DNA from: Lunatibacter salilacus
GTDB taxonomy: Bacteria > Bacteroidota > Bacteroidia > Cytophagales > Cyclobacteriaceae
Length of the DNA: 64,000 nucleotides
Reading direction: 5' to 3'
Assembly: GCF_009797935.1 (NCBI RefSeq)
Contig: NZ_VOLC01000011.1
Span: 63,678 to 127,677 of the forward strand
The notes under the pieces were generated by a model. The model was not told the origin of the DNA, made no database searches, and saw nothing but the letters and a program-made list of their open reading frames with translations. This document shows, in pieces, positions 1 through 8,974 of the stretch (position 1 is the stretch's first letter; each line of letters opens with the position of its first letter). A program made the position numbers and the translations under genes.

Positions 1-700
1 CTGCTACCGGATAGCCTGGGTGGGAAACTATCTCATCATCAGTGAACAGTATAGCTCCTTTTGCTCCCAAAGTCACACAAATCATTTGAATGTCAAAAAG
101 CTCCGTTAATTTTCCTAATGCTTGCGACATTTTATCAGGGAGGTTGTAATAATTGGCAAGAATGGTTAGTTCCTCTTCATTGATTTTAAGTATATCACAT
201 TTCAACAACAGCTGTTCCAACAGTTCCGGGGAATAATAGGGTTGTCTGAGATTGATGTCAAGGATCTTTAATATGTCTAAGGAAAGGAATTTGAATAGTG
301 CCTCCCGGCTAGTAGTCTCCCGGGCAGCTAAACTCCCAAAAACTAATGCGTCAGCACGTTTCACTTGAAGAGCTGTTGCTTCGTTCCATTGAATATTGTC
401 CCATGCCGCTGGTTTTACGATTTCATAGCGGATGTTTTCTGGATCACTGTCGTTCACCAAAACTGTTCCGGTCGGCAGGTCGGTATCAAGTTGGATAAGT
501 TCTTGATTTAAGTGGTAGTTTCGCACGAATTTGAGCAGTTTTTTGCCCAATTTATCCTCTCCTACCCTGGAGATCATGGATACATCCAGTCCTAAGTGCC
601 GGAGATGTAGCGCTACATTCATCGGTGCACCCCCCGCAATTTTCCCTTTGGGAAAAATATCCCAGAGCATTTCTCCAAAGCAGATTACTTTTTTAGTCAT
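1..700 (-). CDS. PfkB-family carbohydrate kinase, probable fructokinase (3' end outside window)
   Basis: A ribokinase-fold sugar kinase that should phosphorylate a hexose, probably fructose, with ATP in the cytoplasm. The ATG at 700 opens a frame that runs off the left edge; 233 residues are visible. It begins MTKKVICFGEMLWDIFP and carries the first PfkB signature, GGAPMNVALHLRHLG, at residues 23-37. DINLR and KINEEEL motifs follow in the middle. The C-terminal GAGD anion hole and catalytic Asp lie outside the window, so substrate and completeness cannot be judged. The start overlaps the end of the sugar porter by 8 bases, so the two genes are co-transcribed and probably translationally coupled: the porter imports a sugar which this kinase activates. 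Fructokinase is inferred from the N-terminus and the neighbour. Confidence 0.85.
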   Translation of the reverse strand, partial: MTKKVICFGEMLWDIFPKGKIAGGAPMNVALHLRHLGLDVSMISRVGEDKLGKKLLKFVRNYHLNQELIQLDTDLPTGTVLVNDSDPENIRYEIVKPAAWDNIQWNEATALQVKRADALVFGSLAARETTSREALFKFLSLDILKILDINLRQPYYSPELLEQLLLKCDILKINEEELTILANYYNLPDKMSQALGKLTELFDIQMICVTLGAKGAILFTDDEIVSHPGYPVA

Positions 701-2036
701 GACTTTTCATTAGATCTTGTTGAATCTCTTCCAAGGACCTTCCCTTGGTTTCGGGCATTTTTGTAGCCACCCAGATTAACTGAAGGACCATCATCACCGC
801 AAAAAAGCCAAAAATAGAGACTGGTCCGATTTGGTTGGCAAAGAAAGGAAAAACATTTGCGATAACCGCCGCAAGAATCCAATGGGTAAAGCAGCCAATG
901 GACTGCCCATAGGCCCGAAGTTCGTTGGGGAATACTTCTGAAATAAACACCCAAATCACTGCCCCCTGGCCGATGGCGTGGGACGCGATGAACATGAACA
1001 CGAAAATTGGCAAAAGACTGACACTAATCTGACCTCCTGAGAAGGAATAAGCAATCAGAGATAAAGAAATGATATATCCCACAGACCCCATGTACATGAG
1101 TTTTTTACGGCCAATTCTATCTATCAAATATAGCCCCAGCATGGTAGCGACGAGGTTGATGGCTCCTATGCCCACAGTTGACAAAAGGGCTCCTTCCGCA
1201 CTAATGCCTGCCATTTCAAATATCCTAGGGGCAAAATAGATAATGGCATTGATGCCGGAAAGTTGGTTGAACATCGCAATCACGATTGCCAGCAGGGTAA
1301 TGTGCAAATACTTGGAGTTAAAGAGAGCGGAATACCCTACCTTTAACCTGTTTTGCTGCTTCTCCTCTAAAGCCATCCGAATGGCTTCTTTTACCCCATC
1401 TGGGTCAGTTCGTGTAAGGATGCGTTCTGCCTCCACAAAATCATCTTTTTTAGCTATCAACCAACGTGGGCTTTGCGGGACTTTGAATACCAACGCCGTA
1501 TAAATTAGGGCAGGTATTGCCTCAACACCAAGCATCCAACGCCAACTTTCCACAGAAATAGCCATGTCGATGAGGTAATTGCTGAAATAGGCAACCAGGA
1601 TTCCGAAAACAAGGTTAAACTGATAGAGGGCAACCAGTTGACCCCGATTTTTTGCGGGGGAAATTTCACTGATATACATGGGTGCCACCACCGAAGATGC
1701 GCCTACCCCCAATCCACCGATAAACCGAAAAAACATAAACGAATACACATCAGGAGCAACTGCCGAGCCCAATGCTGAAACGAAAAAGAGAATCCCTATC
1801 CAAATCAAAGATTTTTTTCTCCCGTACTTATCTGCCGGTATACCTCCAAAAAGTGCTCCGATGACAGTTCCATACAGTGCAATGGCAACCGCCAATCCAT
1901 GGCTCCAGTCACTTAGATTCCATACTTGCTGTATAGCTCTTTCCGCTCCAGAGATCACCGCTGTGTCAAATCCAAAAAGAAATCCTCCCAGAGCGGCGAC
2001 TAAGGAAAGAAACAGCACATACTTATTGATGTTCAT
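693..2036 (-). CDS. MFS sugar:proton symporter (sugar porter family)
   Basis: An inner-membrane 12-helix sugar transporter of the sugar porter branch of the major facilitator superfamily (XylE/GLUT type), 447 aa, the usual length. Family marks in order: GGFLFGFDTAVISGA in helix 1, the loop 2-3 motif DKYGRKK (about residues 69-75), PQSPRWL after helix 6, the repeated loop motif DRIGRKK in the second half, and the C-terminal PETKGRSLEEI. The start ATG at 2036 places helix 1 directly at the N-terminus. The gene overlaps the downstream PfkB kinase by 8 bases. The substrate cannot be read from sequence; with a fructokinase-like partner, fructose or glucose is a reasonable guess. A GC-rich palindrome about 140 bases upstream may be its operator. 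Confidence 0.92.
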   Translation of the reverse strand: MNINKYVLFLSLVAALGGFLFGFDTAVISGAERAIQQVWNLSDWSHGLAVAIALYGTVIGALFGGIPADKYGRKKSLIWIGILFFVSALGSAVAPDVYSFMFFRFIGGLGVGASSVVAPMYISEISPAKNRGQLVALYQFNLVFGILVAYFSNYLIDMAISVESWRWMLGVEAIPALIYTALVFKVPQSPRWLIAKKDDFVEAERILTRTDPDGVKEAIRMALEEKQQNRLKVGYSALFNSKYLHITLLAIVIAMFNQLSGINAIIYFAPRIFEMAGISAEGALLSTVGIGAINLVATMLGLYLIDRIGRKKLMYMGSVGYIISLSLIAYSFSGGQISVSLLPIFVFMFIASHAIGQGAVIWVFISEVFPNELRAYGQSIGCFTHWILAAVIANVFPFFANQIGPVSIFGFFAVMMVLQLIWVATKMPETKGRSLEEIQQDLMKSHD

Positions 2037-2443
2037 AAGATAGTTAGGTTTTTTTCAGGTTATAAGCGATAAAACTAATCAGTTTGTAAGTTTTAAAAAA
2101 ATATCCGTGGAAAATAACCGCTAAAATTTCAGGCCTATTTCGAAATTGGATTAAGGTCAGGGTTTTTACGGATATAACCCGGCCGGGTGTTTTTACCCAC
2201 CCCATCCTGTGTAAGTATATCCAACGCCTGTCGTTATTGAAAAATATTAAAAAAAGATACAATAGAAAACCGTATCAGAAAACAGAGATTAATACCTTTT
2301 GTACAGGTTCAGCTAACGCTTGAAAATCCGATTAATCTGCAAATGTCCGGAGCCTTCATAGGCTGGTTGACCAACAATCCCATTAAATGAGAATGTTAGT
2401 CAACTATAATTTAGATATTTTGACCTGACTCCTGTTCGATTTA
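2037..2443. other. Intergenic region upstream of the sugar porter
   Basis: Between the start of the sugar porter and the end of the next minus-strand gene there is 407 bases of noncoding-looking sequence. A 72-codon open frame in it (2044-2262, minus) has no recognisable family features and biased, unstructured composition, so it is not called. The only conspicuous element is the 12-base GC palindrome at 2177-2188. Confidence 0.6.
2177..2188. promoter_or_regulatory. 12-bp perfect GC palindrome, candidate operator
   Basis: ACCCGGCCGGGT is a perfect palindrome in otherwise AT-rich DNA, about 140 bases upstream of the sugar porter start. Its size and centre (CCGG) resemble operators of LacI-type sugar repressors, but no such regulator is in the window, so this is an inference from position and symmetry only. 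Confidence 0.3.
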
Positions 2444-3130
2444 TTAATTGCTTAAAGGAATCCGATAATAAAATTGAAATTGGGTTGCAATATCCATCTT
2501 AATCGTTCTAATGTTCAATTCATCTCCGTCAAATTCCCCGAACGGGCTAAACAGCATAGTACCTTCTAGCCCGATTTCCCCTGTATTCTTCTTTATGGAC
2601 TTAAAGATACCTAGTCTAAATGGGATATAAAAGTGAGATCCTGAAGCAGAATAGGATTGATTTTCTCTACCTGAGTCATTAAATATGTATCGTTCATCGG
2701 TACGTTGAGAATGAAAAAATCCAAGTCCAATACCCGTATAAACTTTGATTAGGGAAGGGAGATATCCGCTTTGATCGGGGTTAAAATGATAAATTGGCAT
2801 GATATCAGCAAAAAATAAATTACCTTTAAAACCGTAAGGAAATCCTCCCCGGGAAATCGTTTCTTTACGACCCTCATTGTAGTAGTCCCCACCGTCCATC
2901 ATTTGCCAGCCCATTGTTGCCTTAATATCGAAAAATGGATGTAAAACATAACTAAAATCAACAGTAGCTACTGGCAATACATTAAATTTAAATTCGCGGT
3001 AAATTCCACCATTTCCATACAACACGGAAGGGCCCAATCCAAATCCCAACCTGTGTGATCGGTCATGCTGGGCGAAAGAATGTAGGGAAAATCCAAAAAA
3101 TAGTATAACTAATACAAGAAAACTTTTCAT
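2444..3130 (-). CDS. Secreted outer-membrane beta-barrel-type hypothetical protein
   Basis: A 228-residue protein of unknown function. The N-terminus MKSFLVLVILFFGFSLHSFAQ is a typical signal peptide with cleavage after FAQ. The mature part alternates aromatic and polar residues, has several short strands with glycine turns, and ends in TQFQFYYRIPLSN, with an aromatic-rich terminal strand as in small outer-membrane barrels of Bacteroidota. It is monocistronic, with more than 250 noncoding bases upstream and a good promoter at 3154-3184. Position between a sugar porter and DUF4494 does not suggest a role. Family name and function are not known to me; barrel topology is an inference. Confidence 0.7.
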   Translation of the reverse strand: MKSFLVLVILFFGFSLHSFAQHDRSHRLGFGLGPSVLYGNGGIYREFKFNVLPVATVDFSYVLHPFFDIKATMGWQMMDGGDYYNEGRKETISRGGFPYGFKGNLFFADIMPIYHFNPDQSGYLPSLIKVYTGIGLGFFHSQRTDERYIFNDSGRENQSYSASGSHFYIPFRLGIFKSIKKNTGEIGLEGTMLFSPFGEFDGDELNIRTIKMDIATQFQFYYRIPLSN

Positions 3131-3153
3131 ATTTTTAACAACTGAATTGAATT

Positions 3154-3184
3154 CAAAGTTAAAAATAAAAACTTGTATTACAAT
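3154..3184 (-). promoter_or_regulatory. Bacteroidota-type promoter (-33 ATTG, 19-bp spacer, -7 TAACTTTG)
   Basis: On the minus strand ATTG (3184-3181), 19 bases, then TAACTTTG (3161-3154) match the TTTG-N19-TAnnTTTG consensus of Bacteroidota primary sigma factor promoters with one mismatch in the -33 element. It lies 24 bases before the ATG of the barrel-type protein at 3130. Confidence 0.6.
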
Positions 3185-3391
3185 AAAATGTCTATTTTCA
3201 ACTTTTTTTATAATGTGATCGGCATTTTAAAATCAATATTGAAAACTCTAACTTATATAATACTGCCTTAGCTTAAGTGAAAATTAAACTAACCTAAAAA
3301 CAACGCAGTAAAGGATTTGTTTATTAAATCATATTGGTTGTTATGAATTTTATTAGGAGCTGATTATTAGGTGTTTACCTCCCATATCCAC

Positions 3392-3886
3392 CTACTCTTT
3401 ACTTTCAGTTTCTTCCAATGGCCGTAAATTATCGGGAATTGGTGGGTTCAGGTCATCATCTTTTTCATAGGGAAAAATCTCCACTATTGGACTTTCAACA
3501 ACTTCAGGGACGTTGAAAGATACCAGCATATTATTTAGACTCTCATAAATTCGGTCATACGCTTCTTTGACATTATGGGCTGTGACCAACATAAACTGGG
3601 TTACTTTTTTCTCCTTACCGCTATCTGCATCCGCCACGATATAGGTGATCTTGCACTTGTGCCAAACATCGATGTCTTCATAAAAAAACACATCGACAAA
3701 ATTACTTTTGCTGATGTTGGTAACTTGAAAATCTCCACGGATCACCGACCCAAGCATGTCGTAAATCCTCGCTTCAGCTTCGGTAAAAGAAACGGCATCT
3801 ACCAGATACTGCTCGGAAACATTTTTGAGCAATCCCTGCTCATTTTCTTTGGCGTATTTTACTTTACACAGAAACCAGATCCTCAT
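3392..3886 (-). CDS. DUF4494 domain-containing protein
   Basis: A 164-residue soluble protein that I recognise as the DUF4494 family, widespread and nearly confined to Bacteroidota, with no established function. It begins with the family hallmark MRIWFLCKVKYAKENE, followed by a conserved stretch with EQYLVDAVSFTEAEARIY (about residues 25-42). The C-terminal 30 residues are acidic and proline-rich (DDDLNPPIPDNLRP) and probably disordered. No signal peptide or membrane segment. Start ATG at 3886 is fixed by the conserved N-terminus. It is flanked by noncoding gaps and appears to be transcribed alone. Confidence 0.85.
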   Translation of the reverse strand: MRIWFLCKVKYAKENEQGLLKNVSEQYLVDAVSFTEAEARIYDMLGSVIRGDFQVTNISKSNFVDVFFYEDIDVWHKCKITYIVADADSGKEKKVTQFMLVTAHNVKEAYDRIYESLNNMLVSFNVPEVVESPIVEIFPYEKDDDLNPPIPDNLRPLEETESKE

Positions 3887-4012
3887 GCTATTTTTTTGTT
3901 AAGATTTGCGGACACGCAAGGTACGGGTATTTCCGCAAAAGGGAAAATAGTTTAGTATATTGATTCTGTCGAATGGTTTTGCCCTTCTTTATATTTTATG
4001 GAGATTGAGGTA

Positions 4013-5167
4013 TTATTCAGCAACGAGCTCTACCTCATAAATTATAACAAAGTCCTCCTCCTTTTCTTGGTTGAATTTTGACAGGAACCACATTTTTCCA
4101 TCTTTGATCAAAAATTGACGATAATCAAGCTGTTTGGACAGCTCAAAGTCTGCCAGCGAATTTCCCTCCAAATCCATGACATGCAATCGAATGGGGTATT
4201 TCCCTTCGATCTTTTCAAAAAAGGCTCTGTAAGATTCATTGGTTAGATTTTTATATTCTTCCCTATCAGAAAAGTCAAACCCTGCGAAATAGGTAGCAAT
4301 CAAATAATCTCCATATGTTTTCAACGCATGAGTTTTGCCTGCCGCGTGATCTAATGAAATTCCTCTTACATCTGCCTTTGCAGGCTCCTTTCCTTCACCG
4401 GCATAATAGTTAAGGTATGCTATTGGCTTTCTGTTAATCCTTTTAAACCCTTCATTTATGTCGTAAATGTTTAAATGCGGGTCCGTTCCTGAAATCACAT
4501 ATAATTTGTTGCTATGTGTGGTAAAGCTAGGCATCATCTCCGTCACATCATATGCCCTCCCATTTTTGAACAGGCTCTCTTGTTCCAAGTGAAGAAACCT
4601 TTCAAATTTCCCCTCTTGAGGTGAAATTTTAGCCAACTGAAGAAAGCTGTCATAATATTCCGGTTCTGCTTTATTGAACTCCCCCCATGCAGTTATAGCT
4701 CGGATTATAACTATGTCCTCGTGCATGGCGAACTCGTTATCGGCGGCAGCTCTTCCTCCTAAATTAGGTACATCTGTGGTTTGGTAAGGGATTTGTTTGA
4801 CAAGTTCACCGTTTGGGAAAAATTCCTGATACCCTTTAAGGCCGATCATAAAGAAATTTCCATTTTCCAAAAAACGGGCTGGCAGCCAGGGGTAAGGTCC
4901 ATAGCTGTCTTTGGAATCACCCCGCTTTTCCATTTCTTGTAAATGGTTACCCTCAAAATCCGTTAATAAAATAACTCCGTTTTGCATGTTATGAAATAAA
5001 ATCCGCTCCTGATTGGGGGCAATATCCATCAAATCCAGCATGCCCACGTAATTGACCTGTATTGAATCATTTACTAAGAGGGTAAACGAACTATCGGCAG
5101 TCTGCTGCTGTGAGGCATTGCATGATAGCAAAATAAGGCATCCCCCTATTAGATAATTGGATTTCAT
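4013..5167 (-). CDS. DUF4221-type lipoprotein
   Basis: A 384-residue secreted protein, probably a lipoprotein. The ATG at 5167 is preferred to a TTG 21 bases further out because it gives a compact lipoprotein signal, MKSNYLIGGCLILLSC, with LLSC as lipobox. The body, with phrases such as NGVILLTDFEGNHLQEMEKRG, looks like a six-bladed-propeller (TolB/NHL-like) protein and resembles the DUF4221 family of Bacteroidota, whose members occur as scattered single genes. Function unknown. It lies 121 bases downstream of the flavoenzyme gene; co-transcription is possible but not shown. The DUF4221 assignment is from memory of the family and should be checked against the domain model. Confidence 0.75.
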   Translation of the reverse strand: MKSNYLIGGCLILLSCNASQQQTADSSFTLLVNDSIQVNYVGMLDLMDIAPNQERILFHNMQNGVILLTDFEGNHLQEMEKRGDSKDSYGPYPWLPARFLENGNFFMIGLKGYQEFFPNGELVKQIPYQTTDVPNLGGRAAADNEFAMHEDIVIIRAITAWGEFNKAEPEYYDSFLQLAKISPQEGKFERFLHLEQESLFKNGRAYDVTEMMPSFTTHSNKLYVISGTDPHLNIYDINEGFKRINRKPIAYLNYYAGEGKEPAKADVRGISLDHAAGKTHALKTYGDYLIATYFAGFDFSDREEYKNLTNESYRAFFEKIEGKYPIRLHVMDLEGNSLADFELSKQLDYRQFLIKDGKMWFLSKFNQEKEEDFVIIYEVELVAE

Positions 5168-5288
5168 AACTTCTAATTTTTGTTCCAAAAGCTATTATAG
5201 TAAAAATAACATCTGGAAAACTAAAAAGCTAAAGTTATTCTAATTTTTTCGTTTAAAGATCAATGTACTGACATCAAAATAGTTGGTG

Positions 5289-6635
5289 TTAGAGCAGTCT
5301 TCTTGCCGCAATCTGAACAGCGTCCCAAACACCCGAAAAAGGAGGCGCATAGGACAAATCCGAAAATGCCAAATCAAAGGGAGTAAGCTTGCCCATGATT
5401 GCTGCCGCAATGGTGTCAATACGCTTGGCTGAGCCTTCAAACCCCACTATCTGACAGCCAATTAGGCGTTTATTATCCTTTCTGGCGAGCAATTTGACAT
5501 GAATGGGGGCACTTCCGGGATAGTAGCTGGCAAAATTGCTGCTTTTGATAGTTGTGGCCACATAATCCAGATTCATTTCTTTGGCCTCAGATTCTGAGAG
5601 GCCGGTTCGTGCAATTTCCAGGTCCTGGAATTTAGAAATAGCCGTACCGAGCACACCCGGGAATTCCATTTCCTTCCCACTTATATTGCTTCCGGCAAAC
5701 AATCCTTGTTTGTTGGCGATGGTGCCCAAGGCACGAAAAGTTTCCGCTTCTTTTAAAATGTGGTAGGAAGTGGCACAATCTCCAGCAGCCCAGATGTGTT
5801 TTATAGATGTTTGCATCAGGCGATTAACCAAAATAGCTCCGGCTTCACCAAGTTCGATACCAGCCTCTTTAGCTAAATTAGATCGTGGAGTAATTCCAAT
5901 GCCTAATATGACCACTTCTGCATCCAGATTTTTTTTATCGGTTCCAACCTTCATCACATTGCCTTTTTCGTCTGCGTAAATGTTGACCAGTGATTCGCCC
6001 ACACGAACGATGACCCCTTTTTCCCGCATGTAATCTTCTAAAATTTTCGCCATTTCCGGGTCCAATGTCTGCATCAACTGACTCGATCTGTCGATTAACG
6101 TTACTTCCATATGACGGTCAAGCAGTGCTTCCGCCATCTCTATCCCCACATATCCCCCACCCACGATGATCGCTTTATTTGGTCTATTCTCGTCCATATA
6201 AGTCCTAGCTTCTATACCGCTTTGTAAGGTAGAGATGGAAAATACTCCTGCGGAATTTATTTTTGGTAAATCAGGACGAATGGGTGCGGCTCCAGTGGCT
6301 ATCAATAGCTCGTCATAGATCTCCCAAAATTCGACACCATTCAAAAGGTTTCTTACTAAAATGCTGGATTTTTTCGGATCGATTTGGAGTACCTCGTGAT
6401 TGACCTTTGCCTGTATATTATATTTTTTAATAAATGTTTCCGGGGTTCGGGCGATGAGTGAGTCGCTGTTTTTTACTTGGTCAGCAATATAGTATGGGAT
6501 GCCACATGCCGCATATGAAGTATGAGGGCTTCTCTCAAAAACCACAATTTCCCAATCTGGGTTCTCCCTCCTAACCTTTGATGCTGCGCTCATTCCCGCG
6601 GCGTCGCCTCCGATTACTACTAGTTTTTTGTTCAT
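5289..6635 (-). CDS. FAD-dependent pyridine nucleotide-disulfide oxidoreductase, CoA-disulfide reductase-like
   Basis: A 448-residue cytoplasmic flavoenzyme of the NADH oxidase/CoA-disulfide reductase (NOX/CDR) subfamily. FAD site GGDAAGMSAASKVRR at the N-terminus; the single redox cysteine in SYAACGIPYYI (about residue 44), the CDR-type active-site context, rather than the CxxxxC of glutathione reductases; the NAD site VGGGYVGIEMAE about residue 158; the second FAD motif IWAAGDCA about residue 280; and a C-terminal dimerisation domain. It should reduce CoA disulfide or a related disulfide, polysulfide or O2 with NAD(P)H. It follows the pyruvate-kinase-like gene by 47 bases, probably in one transcript. 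Confidence 0.9.
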   Translation of the reverse strand: MNKKLVVIGGDAAGMSAASKVRRENPDWEIVVFERSPHTSYAACGIPYYIADQVKNSDSLIARTPETFIKKYNIQAKVNHEVLQIDPKKSSILVRNLLNGVEFWEIYDELLIATGAAPIRPDLPKINSAGVFSISTLQSGIEARTYMDENRPNKAIIVGGGYVGIEMAEALLDRHMEVTLIDRSSQLMQTLDPEMAKILEDYMREKGVIVRVGESLVNIYADEKGNVMKVGTDKKNLDAEVVILGIGITPRSNLAKEAGIELGEAGAILVNRLMQTSIKHIWAAGDCATSYHILKEAETFRALGTIANKQGLFAGSNISGKEMEFPGVLGTAISKFQDLEIARTGLSESEAKEMNLDYVATTIKSSNFASYYPGSAPIHVKLLARKDNKRLIGCQIVGFEGSAKRIDTIAAAIMGKLTPFDLAFSDLSYAPPFSGVWDAVQIAARRLL

Positions 6636-6682
6636 AGAAAAGAATTATTTTAAGCGGAACTTTGATTCAAAATCCCGACCAT

Positions 6683-8149
6683 TTAATTCACCAACTTCGA
6701 GAAAAACCTGCTTGCTATTTGCAGTTCGTGAAAGACAAAACGTTTCTTTATTCGCTGAGTTGCGGCTCGTTGGATTATTTCTTTTAAGATCCGCAGGACT
6801 TCTGCCGTGTTGGGGCCCTTATTGATCATAATACACTCAGCTAAAGCAGCCTGACCTGCATCAGTTATTTCTGAGCGGGTAGCAATGCCGGATTTGTGTA
6901 GGTTTTCAAGCACTTGGGTTGCCCAGATTACCGGAGTGTGTGCTGCCTCACAGATAGACAAAATTTCTTCCTGGATTTCCGCCATTTTTTCAAACCCCAT
7001 TTCCACAGCCAAGTCTCCTCGGGCAATCATGACCCCAACCTGCGGATCTTTCATGCCCTCCAACAACAAGCCCGGTAGGTTTTGAAAAGAAAGCAATGTT
7101 TCTATTTTAAGTATGATGGGAAGAGGTTTGCTGGTGATTTTTGCCATTTCATCTCTCAGTTGTTGGATATCCTTTGGCTTGTTGACAAATGAATAACCTA
7201 TCATGTCAGCATGCTCCAGAATAAATGGCAAAGCCAAAAGGTCATATTCCGTCAATGAAGAGATTTTAATCTTGCTGTCGGGGAAATTAATACCCTTATC
7301 AGTTTTTATCCGTTTTTTCTTTGAAAATATCTTGCGTACACGGACCCCAATACCCCTAGGTTCCGATGTTTCTATTATACCGTAAAGATTTCCATCATCA
7401 ACAAAAACCCGTTCCCCTACTTTCAGGTAGGGAAGAATTGCCAATTCATTGGGACTGACAACCGTTTCATTTGAATTGAAGTTTTCCCGGGTGGCCGCCA
7501 AATAAAAAAGGTCATTTTCGGCAATGGAAATTTTTTTCTTCCCCATTTGCCTGCCTAAAAACTGTGTCCGAATTTTTGGTCCGGCCATATCCATGTAGAT
7601 TTTGCATGCCAGCCCAGTAGCTATTTCAGCCACTTTGATTGTTTCTATGATCTTACTCCAGGACTTTTCCTCCTCATGAGCGCAATTGATGCGGGCCACA
7701 TTCATTCCCGCCCGCAGAAAGTTCTTCATTTTTTCCGTATCAGCGGCTATTTCTGAGTCCAAGGTTACCATCAAATAGGGCATTTGTGGTAAGTCTTTTT
7801 GTGAGAATAGGTTTCGGCTGTTCTTGTCTAAAATGGCTTTTGAATTCAAGAGATTACAATCCGAAATTTCTTTTTCTGAATAATTGTGTCCCAATCGTTC
7901 ACGCACGGCCTGAATCTGACGATGGATATGGCTCTCAGCATTGGACAGTGCCGAAAGTCCGTGGGTATGCAAAGCCAATTGCAGCTCACGCCTGTCGTTT
8001 TTTCTGAAGGCTAAATATTTTATCAAATTTGTGGCTGATGTCTGATGTGTCGGACGTACCTCAGCCAAAATATAATTAAGGTTTTCTGCGGCTGTTACTA
8101 GCTTGGATTCCATTGACTCCAGTTCCTTTCGGATATCATCCAATTCCAT
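6683..8149 (-). CDS. Pyruvate kinase-like protein with N-terminal helical domain and no C-terminal allosteric domain
   Basis: A 488-residue protein whose residues about 125-470 match the pyruvate kinase barrel: MNVARINCAHE, DMAGPKIRT, FVDDGNLYG, KGINFPDSKI, ILKIET with the transition-state lysine, MIARGDLAVEMG and WATQVLENL. The first 125 residues form a helical domain (ASATNLIKYLAFRKND-like, then GLSALSNAESHI) that I recognise from a distinct pyruvate kinase subfamily. The usual C-terminal regulatory domain (about 110-120 residues) is absent, and the DAVMLSGETAKG segment is replaced by ECIMINKGPNTAE, so the enzyme may be differently regulated or have another substrate. It is upstream of, and probably co-transcribed with, the CoA-disulfide-reductase-like gene. 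Confidence 0.85.
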   Translation of the reverse strand: MELDDIRKELESMESKLVTAAENLNYILAEVRPTHQTSATNLIKYLAFRKNDRRELQLALHTHGLSALSNAESHIHRQIQAVRERLGHNYSEKEISDCNLLNSKAILDKNSRNLFSQKDLPQMPYLMVTLDSEIAADTEKMKNFLRAGMNVARINCAHEEEKSWSKIIETIKVAEIATGLACKIYMDMAGPKIRTQFLGRQMGKKKISIAENDLFYLAATRENFNSNETVVSPNELAILPYLKVGERVFVDDGNLYGIIETSEPRGIGVRVRKIFSKKKRIKTDKGINFPDSKIKISSLTEYDLLALPFILEHADMIGYSFVNKPKDIQQLRDEMAKITSKPLPIILKIETLLSFQNLPGLLLEGMKDPQVGVMIARGDLAVEMGFEKMAEIQEEILSICEAAHTPVIWATQVLENLHKSGIATRSEITDAGQAALAECIMINKGPNTAEVLRILKEIIQRAATQRIKKRFVFHELQIASRFFSKLVN

Positions 8150-8305
8150 GGTGGCTTAAATAGGTTGAAATGAAAATTTTAAAGCACAGCAGATCGTTTT
8201 TGCACTGGCTAATTCAAATTACAATCTTTACGCCAATATAGCTAATATAACCTTCTATGAAAGTTCCAAATTTAATTTAGACAGATTGTTTTTTCATTCC
8301 AAAAT

Positions 8306-8974
8306 TTAAGGGGCTTTGAAAGATATTAGCTTGGCAATGATTACTGCGGGATAGAGAATTCCAACAACCGAAAGAAAAACGGATAGCATTTTTGCCTGTA
8401 TATTCACCGCATACAAATCTCCATATCCCACAGTACTTAAATTAGTAAGGCTGTAGTAGATATAATTACCATAATCCTGATCCCCTCCAAGTAATTCTAT
8501 ATTTCCTTCTATGGAACCACCAAGAATCAAATGGATAATCTCAAACCCAAAAGCCCCGGCCATGGCAACGGAAAGATAAACATTAATAGCTCCGATGATA
8601 CGATGGGCATTCACCTGATAATCCCGAAATAAAAGTCGGATATTAATAAAGATAAAAAGCAGCAAATTGATTACTATGACAACTCGCTCCATTAAGTAAT
8701 ATTCATAGGGGCTGTCACTGAACCGAATAAGCCGTAGCCCAAGGTGAACAACCAGCATCGTAATGGAGGCGATGGTGATAGTGCGTTCTCTGGAAGAGAA
8801 AGTACCGATAAAAAAAAGGCCGATAAACATGAAGTTCAAAAAGAGGGTGTTTTCCCTCTCGCTATCAATCATAATCGGCAACACAAATACAGTTATAACC
8901 AACATAACCAGCAACGAAATGAAGGATGCGTCTGATTCCCAATAATTCTTGAATTTTTTAATATATGCCCTCAT
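8306..8974 (-). CDS. Potassium channel protein (ion channel, TVGYGD filter)
   Basis: A 222-residue inner-membrane cation channel. Several hydrophobic segments occupy residues 15-150; the last two helices enclose a pore loop with the potassium selectivity filter STVGYGDLY (about residue 187), and the final helix MLSVFLSVVGILYPAVIIAKL closes the pore domain. There is no RCK/TrkA domain or ligand-binding tail after it, so gating must lie in the membrane part or in a partner. The start ATG at 8974 gives a basic N-terminus (MRAYIKKFKNYW). The gene stands alone, 156 bases upstream of the pyruvate-kinase-like gene. Confidence 0.88.
   Translation of the reverse strand: MRAYIKKFKNYWESDASFISLLVMLVITVFVLPIMIDSERENTLFLNFMFIGLFFIGTFSSRERTITIASITMLVVHLGLRLIRFSDSPYEYYLMERVVIVINLLLFIFINIRLLFRDYQVNAHRIIGAINVYLSVAMAGAFGFEIIHLILGGSIEGNIELLGGDQDYGNYIYYSLTNLSTVGYGDLYAVNIQAKMLSVFLSVVGILYPAVIIAKLISFKAP

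Noticed and set aside
2044-2262. 72-codon open frame upstream of the sugar porter
   Set aside because: No family features, no plausible start context, and composition like noncoding DNA.
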